Source of the DNA: Dugong dugon
Taxonomy: Eukaryota > Chordata > Mammalia > Sirenia > Dugongidae
Direction: 5' to 3'
DNA: 64,000 nt
NCBI GenBank assembly: GCA_030035585.1
Contig: CM057469.1
Span: forward strand, 64,435,501-64,499,500
Positions 36,101 to 48,769 of this stretch are shown here, piece after piece. The notes beneath the pieces were generated by a model. That model worked only from the letters and a program-made list of their open reading frames with translations, was not told the origin of the DNA and ran no database searches. The translations under genes were made by a program, and so were the position numbers. Each line of letters opens with the position of its first letter. The stretch's first letter is position 1.

Positions 36101-36176
36101 TTTAAAATTTTAGTATTTCTTCAAATTGTTTCTATCTTTAGTCTATCCAAAATATAACAGCTCTAAGTCCTATCCC

Positions 36177-36620
36177 ACCACTCATCTGCCACTTTGTTGT
36201 ACTGTTATGGCTTGTATGTTGCTATGATGGTAGAAGCTATGCCACTGGTGTATCAAATACCTGTAGGGTCACCCATGGTGGACAGGTTTCAGCAGAGCTT
36301 GTAGACCAAGACAGACTAAGAAGAAAGGCCTTGAGATCTACTTCCAAAAATTAGCCAATGAAAACCTTATGGATCACAGCAGCACATGGGCCAACTTGCT
36401 TGCTTTGGACATGTCATCAGGAGAGATCAATGGCTGTTGAGGACATCATGTTTGATGAAGCAGAGGGCCAGTGAGGGTGAGGGAGACCCTCGGTGAGATG
36501 GATTACCACAGTAGCCACAACGAAAGACTCGAACATGCCGATGACTGTAAGAACAAGGCAATGTTTCTTTCAGTTGTACATAGGTCGCCTTAAGTCAGAG
36601 TTGACTTGAGGGCAGCTATC
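36177..36620 (+). mobile_element. RTE element, internally deleted (both ends kept)
   Basis: A 5' segment (36177-36385; 'gttgctatgatggtagaa', 'ggtcacccatggtggaca', 'tggatcacagcagcacat') joins a 3' segment (about 36392-36620; 'gctttggacatgtcatca', 'gagggagaccctcggtga', 'gttgacttgagggcagc'). The RT-coding middle is missing. The junction matches that in the inverted copy at 53818-54270. Confidence 0.78.
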
Positions 36621-36625
36621 TATCT

Positions 36626-36655
36626 GAGCCCCTGGGTGGCACAAACAGCTGAGTC
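36626..36655 (+). repeat. AfroSINE head fragment
   Basis: gagcccctgggtggcacaa followed within 12 bp by unrelated sequence. Only the A-box part of the head is kept, immediately after an RTE tail. Confidence 0.6.
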
Positions 36656-37561
36656 CTACAAATTTCATGCCTAGCATGATGGTGATGGATAAAGCTTAGG
36701 GAGTCACCTCTTCTAAATAATGTTCGTATCTTAGCAGGAGCCGTAAGGCTGTAATGCAAAGTTTACTGCATCCCCCTCATCAAAACACGCAAGCGCACAC
36801 ACATACACTAACGCTGTGAAGTAGGCAAGTGGATAACATTAGAAATTTGCATGTTAAATTAGTTTCTAAAAGGGAAAATATTTTTCAATAAGGTATGACA
36901 TTTGGCTTCTTCTCATTCTTCAAATTATAATACTGAGTTGCCTCCTCCACGTAAGTGGCTCCAAGTTCTTCTAAATGTGCTCTTCAGTGCTATCAACTAC
37001 TGACTATATGTACTTCTCTGTTAGATAGTTAATGTGACATTAAGCATTATTTGGACTACACATTAACTAGATGTTTCCTAGCCCTGACATGTCAAGTCTG
37101 TAACTGCGCATCTCACAATAAGATATCCTGATGTAAAGAGCAGTTGTTGCCTCAAGAAATGTGGTACAATTTCTCTTCTCAGTAGAGTCTGTGCATATCA
37201 AAGACTTAAAATGAATGATAAGTTAGTCAGCATTTTGTAAATTTCAGTCCAATGGTTCCCTAGCAGTACCTTTGATTCCAAATGGCTTTTGTGAGTTTTC
37301 AAAGCCCAGAGAGATCAAGTGAAGTAGAAGGATGTTGATAAATCAGGGCATATGTAGCTTAGTCCCTACCAAGTAGTCCAATTCAGCCAAATTCAGTTTG
37401 CAGGATAGCTTGGGCTAATGTAAAATAAACTGTGGGGAGGGGATCTATCACCATTCCTTTAGAAATTAGGCCTTACTTCTGATTGACTCCAAATCTGCTT
37501 TGAATTCTATATATGAACTATATAAAAGATCACCTAGAACAATGTTTATGCTACAACTACC
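36656..37561. other. Intergenic stretch, nothing recognised
   Basis: A short alternating purine-pyrimidine (CA)n-like patch near 36786-36808. No gene seen. Confidence 0.45.
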
Positions 37562-37767
37562 TACCACCAGTTGCGTTTGAGTTGATTCCAGCTCATGACG
37601 ACCTCATGTGTGTCAGCGTAGAACTATTGTCCATAGGACTTTCAATGACTGATTTTTTGGAAGTAGATCACCAAGCCTTTCTTCAGAGGCATCTCTGTAT
37701 GAACTTGAACCTCCAACCTTTCAATTAGCAGCCGAGCACATGAATCGTTCACACCACCTGGAGACCC
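37562..37767 (-). repeat. AfroSINE, minus strand
   Basis: 'gagttgattccagctcat' tail, 'ggaagtagatcaccaagc' body, 'caaccttttcaattag'-type B box and 'acaccacctggagac' head. Diverged 'tctgaaaaatca'-type copy. Confidence 0.85.
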
Positions 37768-38220
37768 CTTATGCTGCAAAGATTACCCTAATCTCAGGAC
37801 AGTGTCAAGTTTATATCATTTTTACAAATTCCAATTTTTATTGTTTGGTAGTAGTTTGTTAGAATCCCATTTTAAGAAAAAATTCTTAATTCTTGCTTGG
37901 GCTCAACAAAGAACAATTGTTGGATTTGATTACCAGATATACCACAGTTGTTAGAGAGAGGGGGAGACAGCCCATGGGTAAACGGATTTCCTCCTGTGAG
38001 CTTAGATTCATGTCTACATAGGATCAGCCTGGATCTAAGCTGCCTTGGAAGAGGTGACAACTGATCAGCCATCCGATGACCTTCTCCTTTTATCATTTCC
38101 ATGTGACACCTGTTAGTTCAAACATTTTTCTTCCTGTTTCTACATGACCTTTTGAATGCTTACCATCGCATCCACTATTTGTCTGTTGTATTGCAATAAA
38201 ACAAATCAAAACAAAACAAA
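37768..38220. other. Intergenic stretch, nothing recognised
   Basis: Nothing supports a gene; an A-rich run just left of the next SINE. Confidence 0.45.
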
Positions 38221-38388
38221 CCAAAAAAAAAAAACCCATTGTCCATAGAGTTGATTCTGACGTATAGCAACCCTATAGGACAGAGTAGAACTACGCCATA
38301 GGGTTTCCAAGGAGCAGCTGGTGGATTTGAACTGCTAACCTTTTGGTTTGCAGCCAAATGCTTACCCACTGCGCCACCAGGGTCCGCA
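38221..38388 (-). repeat. AfroSINE (short type), minus strand
   Basis: An A run, 'acccattgtccatagag', 'ccatagggtttccaagga', 'cttacccactgcgccacc' and agggtccgc at the head. A well preserved copy. Confidence 0.93.
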
Positions 38389-38864
38389 TATTGTGATAGA
38401 CAGGTCCTTTCATGAGTATCAAATAGAGACAGGACAGCGTTCACCCTACAACAACAGCAGAGCATTCTCAGAAAATTATGAAAGGTTCACAGTCACTCTG
38501 CAAACTGTACTGCATTATAAAGACCTTTCAATATATGAACCACAGGTGAATAGTTCCTGGAATTGCTCAAACTGTAAATAAAACCATTTTAAAATACCTG
38601 GAAGGAAGGAACAGGAATCCTTTATAAAAACAGTATTATGAAACCTTAAAAAACAAACATGTTCAGTTAAAACATGGATGTCTTTTCATGCTTGAGAAAG
38701 ATATGAGTGGGGAAAGAGTTTAAACTTCTTAGGTTTCCTCTATAATACAACGTACAAGACCTGGTCATTTCCGCTGAATACACTGGTTTTTATGAAAACA
38801 TGGAATTAAACCTCATAAAATGTTATACTATTTTATAATTAAACAATTCTATCACATGTCTACA
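38389..38864. other. Intergenic stretch, nothing recognised
   Basis: No coding frame beyond chance and no named repeat. Confidence 0.45.
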
Positions 38865-38925
38865 GGAGCCCTGGTGGCACAGTGGTTGAGCGCTGAGCTG
38901 CTAACTGAAAGCTGGCAGTATCTAA
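38865..38925 (+). repeat. AfroSINE head-only fragment, 3'-truncated
   Basis: ggagccctggtggcacag through 'gctaactgaaagctggca', then unrelated DNA at about 38925. About 60 bp: the tRNA-like A box up to the B-box region, with no body or tail. Confidence 0.75.
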
Positions 38926-39019
38926 CACCCTGGAGAGAAATCATTCAGTTAAATCATCAACCCTGACTCCCTACAAAAATTGTGAGAACGCATAGGACTA
39001 ACTTTACGTTAGGGGAACC

Positions 39020-40505
39020 TCTTTATTTTATTTTTTACTGTGAAAAGTTTACAGAACAAGTTAGTTTCTTATTAAACAATTAATACACAAATTGTTTTGT
39101 GACATTGGTTACCAACCCTGCAATGGAACACTCTCCCCTTCTCCACCCTGGAATCCCCATTTCCATTCATCCAGTTTTCCTGAAATTTCTTGCCTCCTCA
39201 TCATTGCTTTTGGGCTGGTGTGCCCATTTAGTCTCGTAAATATGGTTGAACTACAATTCACGTTCCTCACATTTGTTACTGTTTGTTTTCTAGACCTGAC
39301 TAATCTTTGGTTGAAGGGTGAACTTCAAGAGTGACTTCAGTACTGCGTTAAAAGGGTGTCCAGGGGCCATACTCTTAGAGTTTCTCCAGTCTGTGTCAGA
39401 CCAGTAAGTCTGGTCTTTTTTGGTGAGGTTCAATTTTATTCTACATTTTCTCCCTCTCTGTCCAGGACACTCTATTATGATCCCTCACAGAGCAGTCAGT
39501 GGTGGTCGGTGGACAGGCACCATCTAGTTGTCTTGAACTCAGTCTGGTGGAGGCTGTGGTATTTGTGATCCGTTAGTCCTTTGGACTAATATTTTCCTTG
39601 TGTCTTTGGTTTCCTTCATTCTCCTTTGCTCCAGACTGTATGGGACCAATAGATATACCTTAGACGGCCACTTACAGGCTTTTAAGTCTCCAGATGCTAC
39701 TCACCAGAGTCAGATGTAGAATATTTTCTTTATAAACTACATTATGCCAGTTGAGCTAGATGTCCCCCGAGACCATGGTCCCCAGCCCTCAGCCCACTAA
39801 CTTGGTCCCTCACAGAGTTTGGATGTGTCTACGAAGTTTCTATGATTTTGCTTTGGTCAAGTTGTACTGACTTCTCCAGTGTTGTGTACTGTCTTGCCCT
39901 TCACCAACCAACCAAAAAAAAATAAAACCCATTGTCATCTGGTCAATTCCGACTCATAGCGACCCTATAGAACAGAGTAGAATGGCCCTATAAGGTTTCC
40001 AAAGAGCAGCTTGTGGATTTGAACTGTCGACCTTTTGGTTAGCAGCTGAGCCCTTAACCACTGTACCATCTCTAGTTAGTGTTTTTTACTCCCCACCCCT
40101 CCCCTCCTTTGTAAGCATCAAAGCTTGTTTCTTTCTGTGCAAAAACTTTTTCTTGAGTTTTTATAATAGGGGTCTCATACAGTATTTGTCCTTTTGTAAT
40201 TGACATTTTACTCAGCATAATGCCCTCCAGATTCATCCATGTTGTGGGATGTTTCGAAGGTTCGTTATTGTTCTTGATCGTTGTATTAGTGTTCCACTGT
40301 GTTTATGTACTGTAGTTTGTTTATCCATTCATCTGTTGATGGGCACTTAGGTTGTTTCCATCTTTTTGCTATTGTGAATAATGCTGCAGTGAACATAAGT
40401 GTGCATAAGTCTATTTGTGTGATGGCTCTTATTTCTCTAGGATATATTCCTAGGGGTGGGATTGCTAGATCCTATGGTATTTCTATTTCTAGCTTTTTTT
40501 GTGTG
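39020..40505 (-). mobile_element. Older L1 3' end (3'-UTR and end of ORF2), minus strand
   Basis: The left end matches the L1 3' terminus ('gaaaagtttacagaacaa', 'ttaatacacaaattgttt', 'tgtgacattggttaccaa'). The 3'-UTR carries a single terminal unit and has an AfroSINE inside it (39911-40072). To the right it reaches the ORF2 C-terminal codons ('catctgttgatgggcact', 'gctattgtgaataatgct') and stops at about 40500, where the next element begins. More diverged than L1#2 and L1#3. Confidence 0.88.
39911..40072 (-). repeat. AfroSINE (short type) inside an L1 3'-UTR
   Basis: 'accaaaaaaaaataaaac' A-rich end, 'ggtcaattccgactcata', 'gaccttttggttagcagc', 'cccttaaccactgtacc'; the last few head bases are altered. 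Interrupts the L1 at 'gcccttcacc'. Confidence 0.9.
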
Positions 40506-41401
40506 AATTTTTAAAAAATTTTATTGTACTTTATGAAGGTTTACAGAACAAATTAACTTCTCATTAAACAATTAGTACACATATTGTTTTGTGACATTGG
40601 TTGCCAACCCCACAGCATGTCAACACTCTTCCCTTTTTGACCTTGGATTCCCTATTACCAGCTTTCCTGTCCCCTCCTGCCTTCTAGTCCTTGCCCCTGG
40701 GATGGTGTGCACATTTAGTCTCATTTTGTTTTATATGCCTGTCTATTCTTTGGCTGAAGGAACTTCACTACTGAGCTGAAAGTGTGTCTGGGCACTGTAC
40801 TCTCAGGGTTTCTCCAGTCTCTGTCAGACCAGTAAGTCTGATCTTTTTTTTTTTTTTTTTTGTAAGTTAAAATTTTGTTCTACGTTTTTCTCCAGCTCTG
40901 TCTGTTACCCTCTATTGTGCCCCTGTCAGAGCAGTCAGTAGTGGTAGCTGGGCACTCTCTAGTTGTGCTGGACTCAGTCTGGTAGAGGCTGTGGTACTTG
41001 TAGCCCATTAGTCATTTGGACTTATCTTTCCCTAGTGTCTTTGGTTTTCTTCATTCTCCCTTGCTCCAGACAGGATGAGACCAGTGGAGTATCTTAGATG
41101 GCCACTCACAAGCTTTTAAGATCCCAGACACTACTCACCAAAGGAGAATGTAGAACATTTTCTTTATAAACTATGTTATGCCAGTTAAGCTAGATGTTCC
41201 CTGAGACCATGGTCCCCACAGCCCTCAGCCCAGTAATTTGGATCCCTCAGGGAGTTTGGATGTATCCATGAGCTTCCATGACCTTACCTTGGGCAACTTG
41301 TCCTAGATTCAGGCTGTTGTCTGATGTCATTGGTTCTCTAACTGAAGGACTCCCTTTAATAATTATTTGAAGTTTGGTTTGGTTTTTATTTACATAGTCC
41401 C

Positions 41402-41962
41402 TTAATTTCTGTTTATCTGGAATGTCCTGATTTTGCCATCATTTTTGAGAGAGGGTTTTGCAGGATATTTTATTCTTGGTTGGCAATTTTTTTCTTTCAA
41501 GGTTTTATATATGTCATCCCATTGCCTTATTGCCTGCATGGTTTCTGCCAAGTAATCTGAGCTTAGTCTTACTGTTTCCCCTCTGTATTTGACTTTTCCT
41601 TTTTCTCGAGCTGCTCTCAGGATTTTTTCTCTGCGTTTGGTTTTAGCAAGTATGATTATGATATGCATTGGTGATTTTCTTTTAAGGTCTCTTCTGTATG
41701 GGGTTTGTTGAGCTTCTTGGATGGTCAGCTTTTCATCTTTCATGATATTAGGGAAGTTTTCTGTCAGCAATTCTTCAATAATCCTCTCTGTGTTTTCCAT
41801 TTTCTCCCCCTGTTCTGGAACTGCGATCACTAACATTTTTCTTCTTTCTTTTCTTTGATTTTTCCGCAGACAAAGTGGTATCCATGGATTTGTTCCCAAT
41901 TTCAGTCCTTCTGTCTTCATTGTTTCAAATTTGCTCCTAAAACCTCCTATGAAAATGTCCAT
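41402..41962 (-). pseudogene. ORF1 C-terminal part of the HAL1-like element
   Basis: An uninterrupted 186-codon frame. Residues 1-60 follow the end of the coiled coil; then VIAVPEQGEKMENTERIIEE, ENFPNIMKD, RRDLKRKSPMHIIIILAKT and the RRM/CTD signature ETMQAIRQWDDIYKTLKEKN, ending QINRN. RNA binding and chaperoning of its own transcript would be the role. Upstream coiled-coil sequence (to 42291 and from 50660) is decayed, and no start codon for a full ORF1 was confirmed. Unlike L1#1 and L1#2, the VI(A/G)(V/I)P junction is not broken by TGA. Confidence 0.8.
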
Positions 41963-42276
41963 TTCTGAAATTTTGTTGTTAAATCTTTTGGATTTCTAAT
42001 TGTTGCTTTTATATGATTTCTAATTGTCTATTTATTTTGATATTTTGTTCTTGTATTATTTTCTTGAATTCTTACCATGCTTTGTCTGTGTTTTCCTTGA
42101 TTTTGTCTATGTTTTGGTGTTTTTTCCCCTATATTTTCCATGATTTTTCCTAATTTTTCCTTAGTTTTGCCTAGTTTTCCTTGATATCTTTCATAATCTC
42201 TTGAAGAGCCCTGAATATTAGACTTTTGAATTCCCTATCAGGTGGTTCCAGTGCCTTTTCTTTTACTGGAAGAACA

Positions 42277-42291
42277 TCTGGTGTATTATTT
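42277..42291. repeat. Target-site duplication of L1#2, left copy
   Basis: tctggtgtattattt, identical to 50660-50674 over 15 bp. It lies in the HAL1-like element's ORF1 5' region, and joining the two copies restores that element's order. Confidence 0.92.
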
Positions 42292-42300
42292 CTTTCTTTC

Positions 42301-43476
42301 TTACTTTTTTTATTGTACTTCAGGTGAAGGCTTACAGAACAAATAGTTTCTCATGAAACAGCAGTACACATATTGTTTTATGACATTGGTTAACAGCCCC
42401 ATAACATGTCAACCCTCTAATAACTTCCCAATCCTTTTTTTTTTTTTTTTTGGTGTAAATACACATAGTCAAAGATACACGGTTTCAAAAATTTCTACAT
42501 GCACCGTTCAGTGACATTGACTACGCTCTTCCAATAGTGCTGTTATTCTCACTTAAGATGAAGGCTTACAGAACAAAATAGTTTCTCATTTAATAGTTAC
42601 TACAAATGTTGCCCTATGACATTGGTTAACAACCTCACAACACATCAACAATATGCTTATTCAACCTTGGGTTCCCTATCACAAGCTTCCTTGTCCCCTT
42701 CTGCCTTCTGGCCCTTGTCACTGGACTACTGTACCTCGTTAGTCTCATTTGGTTTTACGGGGCTCTCCACTCCCAGGCTGAACGGTGAACCTCGGAAATG
42801 ACTTCACCACTGAGCTAAAAGGGTGTCTGGCGGCATTACTCTCAGGATTTCTCCAGTCTACCTTAGGCCAGTAATTCTGGTCTTTTTTTGTGAGTTAGAA
42901 TTATGGTCTACATCCTTCTCCGCCTCTGTCCAGAAACGTCTGTTGTGATCCTGGTCAGAGCAGTCAGTGGTGGTAGCCGGGCACCGTCTAGCTGTACTGG
43001 ACTCAGTCCGGTGGAGGCCTTGGTAGCTGTGGACAATTAGTCCTTCAGACTAATCTTTTCCTTGTAACCTGCTCCCTTCATTCTCCCTTGCTCCTGAAGG
43101 GATGAGACCAGTGGAGTATCTTAAATGGCTGCTCACAGGCTTTTAAGACACTAGACTCTACTCACCAAGGTAGAATGTAGAGCATTGTCTTTATAAGCTG
43201 TGTCATGCCAATTGAGCTAGATGTTCCCCGAGACCATGGTCCCCAGAGCCTGCTGCCCAGCAATTCAGTCCCTCAGGGAGTTTGGATGTGTCTATGGGGC
43301 TTCCATGACCTTTCCTTGTACAAGTTGTGCTAGTTTCCCCTGTGTTGTGTACTGTTGCACCCTTCACCCAAGATGCCACTAATCTATTGCCTATTTAGTA
43401 TTTCCCCCCAACCCCTCCCATCCCTGGTAACCAACAAAGGTTGTTACATTTTGCACGTGAACTTTTTCATGGGTTT
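42301..43476 (-). other. L1#2 3'-UTR with two terminal units
   Basis: The sequence family 'aaggcttacagaac...gacattggttaac' occurs twice, near 42325-42395 and 42560-42635, separated by an internal T run (A on the L1 sense strand) at 42437-42454. A single copy is present in the older L1s at 39020 and 40506, and three in L1#3. Confidence 0.8.
43404..43425 (-). other. G-quadruplex-capable tract, L1#2
   Basis: G runs of six, four, three and three on the L1 sense strand with one- to two-base loops, about 52 nt after the ORF2 stop. Confidence 0.65.
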
Positions 43477-46400
43477 TTACAATAGAGGTCTCATACAATA
43501 TTTGTCCTTTTGTGATTGACTTATTTCACTCAGCATAATGTCGTCCAGTTTTATCCATGTTATGAGATGTTTCACGGATTCATTGTTGTTCTTTCTCGTT
43601 GCGTAGTACTCCATTGTGTGTATGTACCATAGTTTGTTTATCCATTCATCTGTTGATGGGCATGTAGGTTGTTTCCATCACTTTGCAGTTGTGAACAATG
43701 CTGCCATGAACTTAGGTGTGCATATGTCTATTTGAGTAACAACTCTTATTTCTCTAGGATATATTCCTAGGAGTGGAATTGCTGGATCAAATGGTACGTC
43801 TATTTCTAGCTTTCTGAGGAAGCGCCATATCATTTTCCAAAATGGTTGTATCATTTTGCATTCCCACCAGCAGTGCATAGGAGTTCCGATATCCCCGCAG
43901 CCCCTCCAACATTTGTTGTTTCCAGTGTTTTTTATTCATGCCCGTAATGCCAGGGTGAGTTGGTATCTCATTGTGGTTTTAATTTTCATTTCTCTAATGG
44001 CTAGTGATCGCGAGCATTTCCTCATGTGTCTGTTGGCCATTTGGATGTCTTCTTTGGTGAAGTGTCTGTTCATTTCCTTTGCCCATTTTTTAATAGGATT
44101 ATTTGTCTTTTTGTTGTAGAGGTGTTGGATTTTCTTGTAGATTATGCAGATTACACCTTTGTCTGACTTGTACTGTCCAAAAATTTTTTGCCAGTCTGTA
44201 GGTTCTCTTTTTACTCTTTTGGTGAAGTCTTTTGAAGAGCATAGGTGTTTGATTTTTAGAAGATCCCAGTTATCTAGCTTATCTATTGGGGTTTGTGCAT
44301 TGATGGTTATGGTTTGTATCCTGTTAATGCCATGTATTAAGGCCTGAAGTGTTGGTTCTATTTTTTCTTCTATGAACTTTATAGTTTTAGGCTTTATATT
44401 CAGGTCTTTGATCCATTTTGAAGTAGTTTTTGTATACGGTGTGAGGTATGGGTCCTGTTTCATTTTTTTGCAGATGGACATCCAGTTTTGCCAGCACCAT
44501 TTGTTAAAAAGACTGTCTTTTCCCCATTTGATGGACTTTGGGCCCTTGTCGAAGATCAGGTGACCGTAGGTGGATGGATTTACATCTGGGTTCTCAATTC
44601 TGTTCCATTGGTCAACATATCTGTCATTGGACCAGTACCAGGCTGTTTTGACTACTGTAGCTTTATAGTAGGTTCTTAAGTCAGGTATTGTGAGTCCTCC
44701 AACTTTCTTCTTCTTCTTCAGTAGTGCTTTACTTATTCGGGGCTCCTTCCCTTTCCATATAAAGTGAATGATTAGTTTTTCCATCTCTTTGAAGAATGTT
44801 TTTGGTATTTGGATCAGGATTGCATTGTATTTGTAAATTTCTTTGGGTAGAATTGTCATTTTCACAATGTGGAGTCTACCTATCCATGAGCATGCTATGG
44901 TTTTCCACTTATGTAGATCCTTTTGGGTTTCTTGCAATAGTGTTTTGTAGTTTTCTTTGTATAGGTCTTTTACATCCCTGGTTAGATTTATTCCCAAGTA
45001 TTTTATTTTTTTAGGGGCTATTATAAATGTTATTGTTTTCCTGATTTCCTTTTCATGATTCCCTTTATTGGTGTATAGGAATCCAACAGCTTTTGTATGT
45101 TTATCTTGTATCCTGCTACTTTGCTGAATCTTTCTATTAGTTCCAGTAGATTTCTCGTGGAGTTTTTAGGGTTTTCTATGAATAGTATCATATCATCTGC
45201 AGACAGGGACAGTTTAACTTCTTCATTACCACTTTGGATGCCCTTTATTTCTTTTTCTTGCCTTATTGTTCTAGCTAGAACTTCCAGCACAATGTTAAAT
45301 AGGAGTGGTGATAAAGGGCATCCTTGTCTTGTTCCTGTTTTCAAGGGGAATGTTTTCAGCCTCTCTGCATTAAGAATGATGTTGGCCGTTGGTTTTGCAA
45401 AGATGTCCTTTATTATGTTGAAAAATTCCCCTTGTGTACCTATTTGATTGAGAGTTTTGATCAGGAACGGGTGTTGGACTTTGTCAAATGCATTTTCTGC
45501 GTCAGTTGAGATGATCATGTGATTCTTTTCTTTCCTTTTATTTATCTGGTAGATTACGTTGATTGATTTTCTAATGTTGAACCATCATTGCATACCTGGC
45601 ATGAATCCTACTTGGTCGTGGTGCATTATTTTTTTGATATGATGATAAATTCTATTGGCTACAGTTTTGTTCAGAATTTTTGTCTTTATATTCATGAGAG
45701 ATAATGGTCTGTAATTTTATTTTTTTGTGACATCTTTGCCTGATATTGGTATCAGAGTTATGCTGGCTTCATAGAATGAATTTGAAAGTGTTGCTTCCTC
45801 TTCTATTCTCTGAAATAGCTTGAGTAGAACTGGTACAAGCTCTTCTGTAAATGTTTGATAGAATTCTTCAGTGAAGCCATCTGAGCCGGGGCTTTTTTTG
45901 GTTGGGAGTTTTTTTATTACCTTTTCAATCTCGTCTCTTGTTATGGGTCTGTTCAGATTTTCAACATCACTTTGTTGTAGTTTGGGTAGGCCATGTGTTT
46001 CTAGAAATTTATCCATTTCCTCTAGGTTTTCAAATTTGTTGGAGTATAGTTTTTCATAATATTCTGTTATAATCCTTTTATTTCAGTTGGGTCTGTTGTA
46101 ATGTCCCCCATTTCATTTCTTATTTGGGTTATTTGTGTCCTCTCCTGTTTTTCTTTTGTCCGTCTGGCCAGTGGTTTGTCGATTTTGTTGATTCTTTCAA
46201 AGAACCAACTTTTGGTTTTGTTGATTCTTTCTGTTGTTTTTCTGTTCTCTATTTCATTTATTTCTGCTCTGATCTTTACTATTTCATTTCTTCTGGAGGT
46301 AGTGGGCTTTTTTTGCTGTTCTCTTTCTATTTGTTTGAGTTCTGTAGTTAATGTTTTGATTTTGTCCCTTTCTTCTTTTTTGATGTGTGCATCTATTGCT

Positions 46401-47294
46401 ATAAATTGTCCTCTGAAGACTGCCTTTCCTGTGTCCCAAAGGTTTTGGTATGATGTGTTTTCATTCTCATTTGATTCTAGGAATTTTTTGATTCCATCTC
46501 TGCTTTCTTCTATTACCCACTGATGTGTAAGCAGGGTGTTATTCCGTTTCCATGGAATTGATTTTTTTTCCTTGCTCTTTCTGTTGTTAATTTCTACCTT
46601 GATGGCATTGTGGTCAGGGAAGATACTTTGAATTATCTCAACGTTTTGGATCTTGTTGAGGATTGCTCTGTGGCCTAAGATGTGGTCTATTCTGGAAAAC
46701 GTTCCATGTGCATTGGGAAAGAATGTGTACTTTGCAGTGGTTGGATGGAGTGTTCTATATATGTTTATGAGGTCAAGTTGGCTGATTGTGCCCTTTAGGT
46801 CTTCTGTATCTTTGCTGAGTTTATTCTTAGTTGTTCTGTCCTTTACTGAGAGTGGTGTGTTGAAGTCTCCTCTTAGTATTGTGGAACTGGCAATTTCTCT
46901 TTTTAGTGTTGTTAGAGTTTGTTTTTGTATTTTGGAGCCCTGTCGTTGGGTGCGTAGATGTTTATTATGGTTATGTCTTCAGCATTGATCATCCCCTTAA
47001 TCTTTATATAGTGTTCTTCTTTGTCTTTTATGGTAGATTTCGGTTTAAAGTCTATTTTATCTGAGATTAAAATCGCCACTCCTGCTCTTTTTTGGTGGTT
47101 GTTAGCTTGATATATTTTTTTCCAACCTTTGACTTTTAATAAATTCACATCTTTGTTTCTAAGGTGTGTCTCTTGTAGACAGCATATTGATGGATCCTGT
47201 TTTCTTATCCATTCTGTCACTCTCCGTCTCTTTATGGGTGCATTGAGTCCATTTACAGTGTAATTATTGCTAGATGTGAGTTTGTTGCTGTCAT
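43477..47294 (-). pseudogene. L1#2 ORF2 (endonuclease-reverse transcriptase), disabled
   Basis: Start ATG at 47294 by homology to L1#1. Endonuclease codons are at 46912-47220 (QETHLRNKD, YAPN), then decayed. A 99-codon linker piece is at 45717-46016. The RT domain (45030-45518) ends just before the frame shift at 45091-45094; the FADDM motif is replaced by SADDM, so the first position is changed while the catalytic DD pair is kept. The thumb/C-terminal part is one long 353-codon frame (43936-44997), followed by the Cys-rich piece at 43678-43878 (HCWWECK). At 3818 nt the interval is not a multiple of three. Confidence 0.92.
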
Positions 47295-47721
47295 TTTGTA
47301 ATGCTTTTTTTTTTTGGTGCTTAAGTTTTCTTTGTTCTTCTTACTCTCTTGTGCTGAGTTACTTTTGTTTGTGGATTTTTTTCATTTCTTTTATTTTTGT
47401 AGGTTTTGTTTTTGCTGAGACTTAATGTTTTTCCTCTTTTTTTTTTTTAATGAGTATGCTTGTTACCTTTTTTTGTGGTTACCATGAATTTTACCCTTAT
47501 CTTTCTAAGTTTGAAGCAGTCTATCATTACTTGGTATCGCCTTGCCTTCTTCTCCATTAGAATGTTCTATACCTATGCCGTTTATTCCCTCTTTTATTGC
47601 TTTGATGTTGTTGTCATTTACTGATTATCTGCTCTGATTCCCTGTTGTATTTCTTTTGGTTTTGGATAGTCCTCGAGAGTTCATTTCCTAGATAGGTATC
47701 TGGCTCGTATGATCCTGTGTC

Positions 47722-48769
47722 CTAAATTCTGCCTGTGAGCTGAAGCTGTTTGTCCTCAGATAGAAGAACTCCCTTTAATAATTTTTGAAAGTTTAGTTTG
47801 ACTTTTACAAATTCCCTTAATTTCTGTTTATCTGGAAATGACTTAATTTCACCATCAAATTTGAACGAGAGTTTTGCTGGATATATTATTCTTGGCTGGC
47901 AATTTTTTTTCTTTCAAGATTTTATATATGTCATCCCATTGCCTTCTTGCCTGCATGGTTTCTGCCAAATAATCTGAGCTTAGTCTTATTGTTTCTCCTC
48001 TGTGTGTGACTTCTTGTTTTCTACCAGCTGCTCTAGGATTCTTTGTTTGTCTTTGGTTTTGGCAAGTGTGATGATAATATGCTTTGGTGATTGTCTTTTG
48101 GGGTCTCCTATATGGGTTTTGTTGAGCGTCTTGGATGGCCAGCTTTTCATCTTTGATGATATTGGGGAAGTTTTCTCTCAGCAGTTCTTCAATGATCCTC
48201 CCTGTGTTTTCTGTTTTCTCCCCCTGTTTTGGAATTCCAATCACTCACAGATTTTTGCTTTTGATTGTATTCCACATAACTCTCAGGGTCTCTTCATTTT
48301 TCTTTGTTCTTTTTTCTGAGTTTTCCTGAAACTGATTTCTATCCAAGTGTTTGTCTTCAGTTCCACTGATCCTGTCTTCCACCATTTCAAATCTGCTTCT
48401 TAGCCCTTGTATGACACCATCCATTTCTGAAATCTTGTTGTTTATCTTTTGGATTTCTAATTGTTGTCCTTGTATAATTTCTAGTTGTGAATTTATTTTG
48501 GCATTTTTTTCCTGCATTATTTTCCTAAATACTTCCAATTTTTTGTCTGCATTTTCTATGAATTTGTCTATTTTTTCCTCATGTTTGTCAGCTTTTTGCC
48601 TCCTCTCTTGGAGAATTCTGAGTGTTAGAGATTTGAATTCCCTATCAGGTAGTTCTAGTGGATTTTCTTCCACTGGAGAGTCATCTGGTGTTTTATTTTG
48701 GCTGCTGACTGGAACCATCCTGTCCTGTTTTTGTAAATGTTTTGATATAGTCTGTTGTCTTCACGGCAT
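47722..48769 (-). pseudogene. L1#2 ORF1, disabled
   Basis: The start ATG by homology is at 48767-48769, but its next codons are disrupted (an early TGA). The coiled coil is open at 48245-48718 (EEKIDKFIENADKKLEVFRK), stopping at a TGA at 48245-48247. The RRM/CTD frame is 47855-48244, with ENFPNIIKDEKLAIQDAQQ, RLSSDYLAETMQARRQWDD and a frameshift near the end. The TGA is at the same position as in L1#1. Confidence 0.9.
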
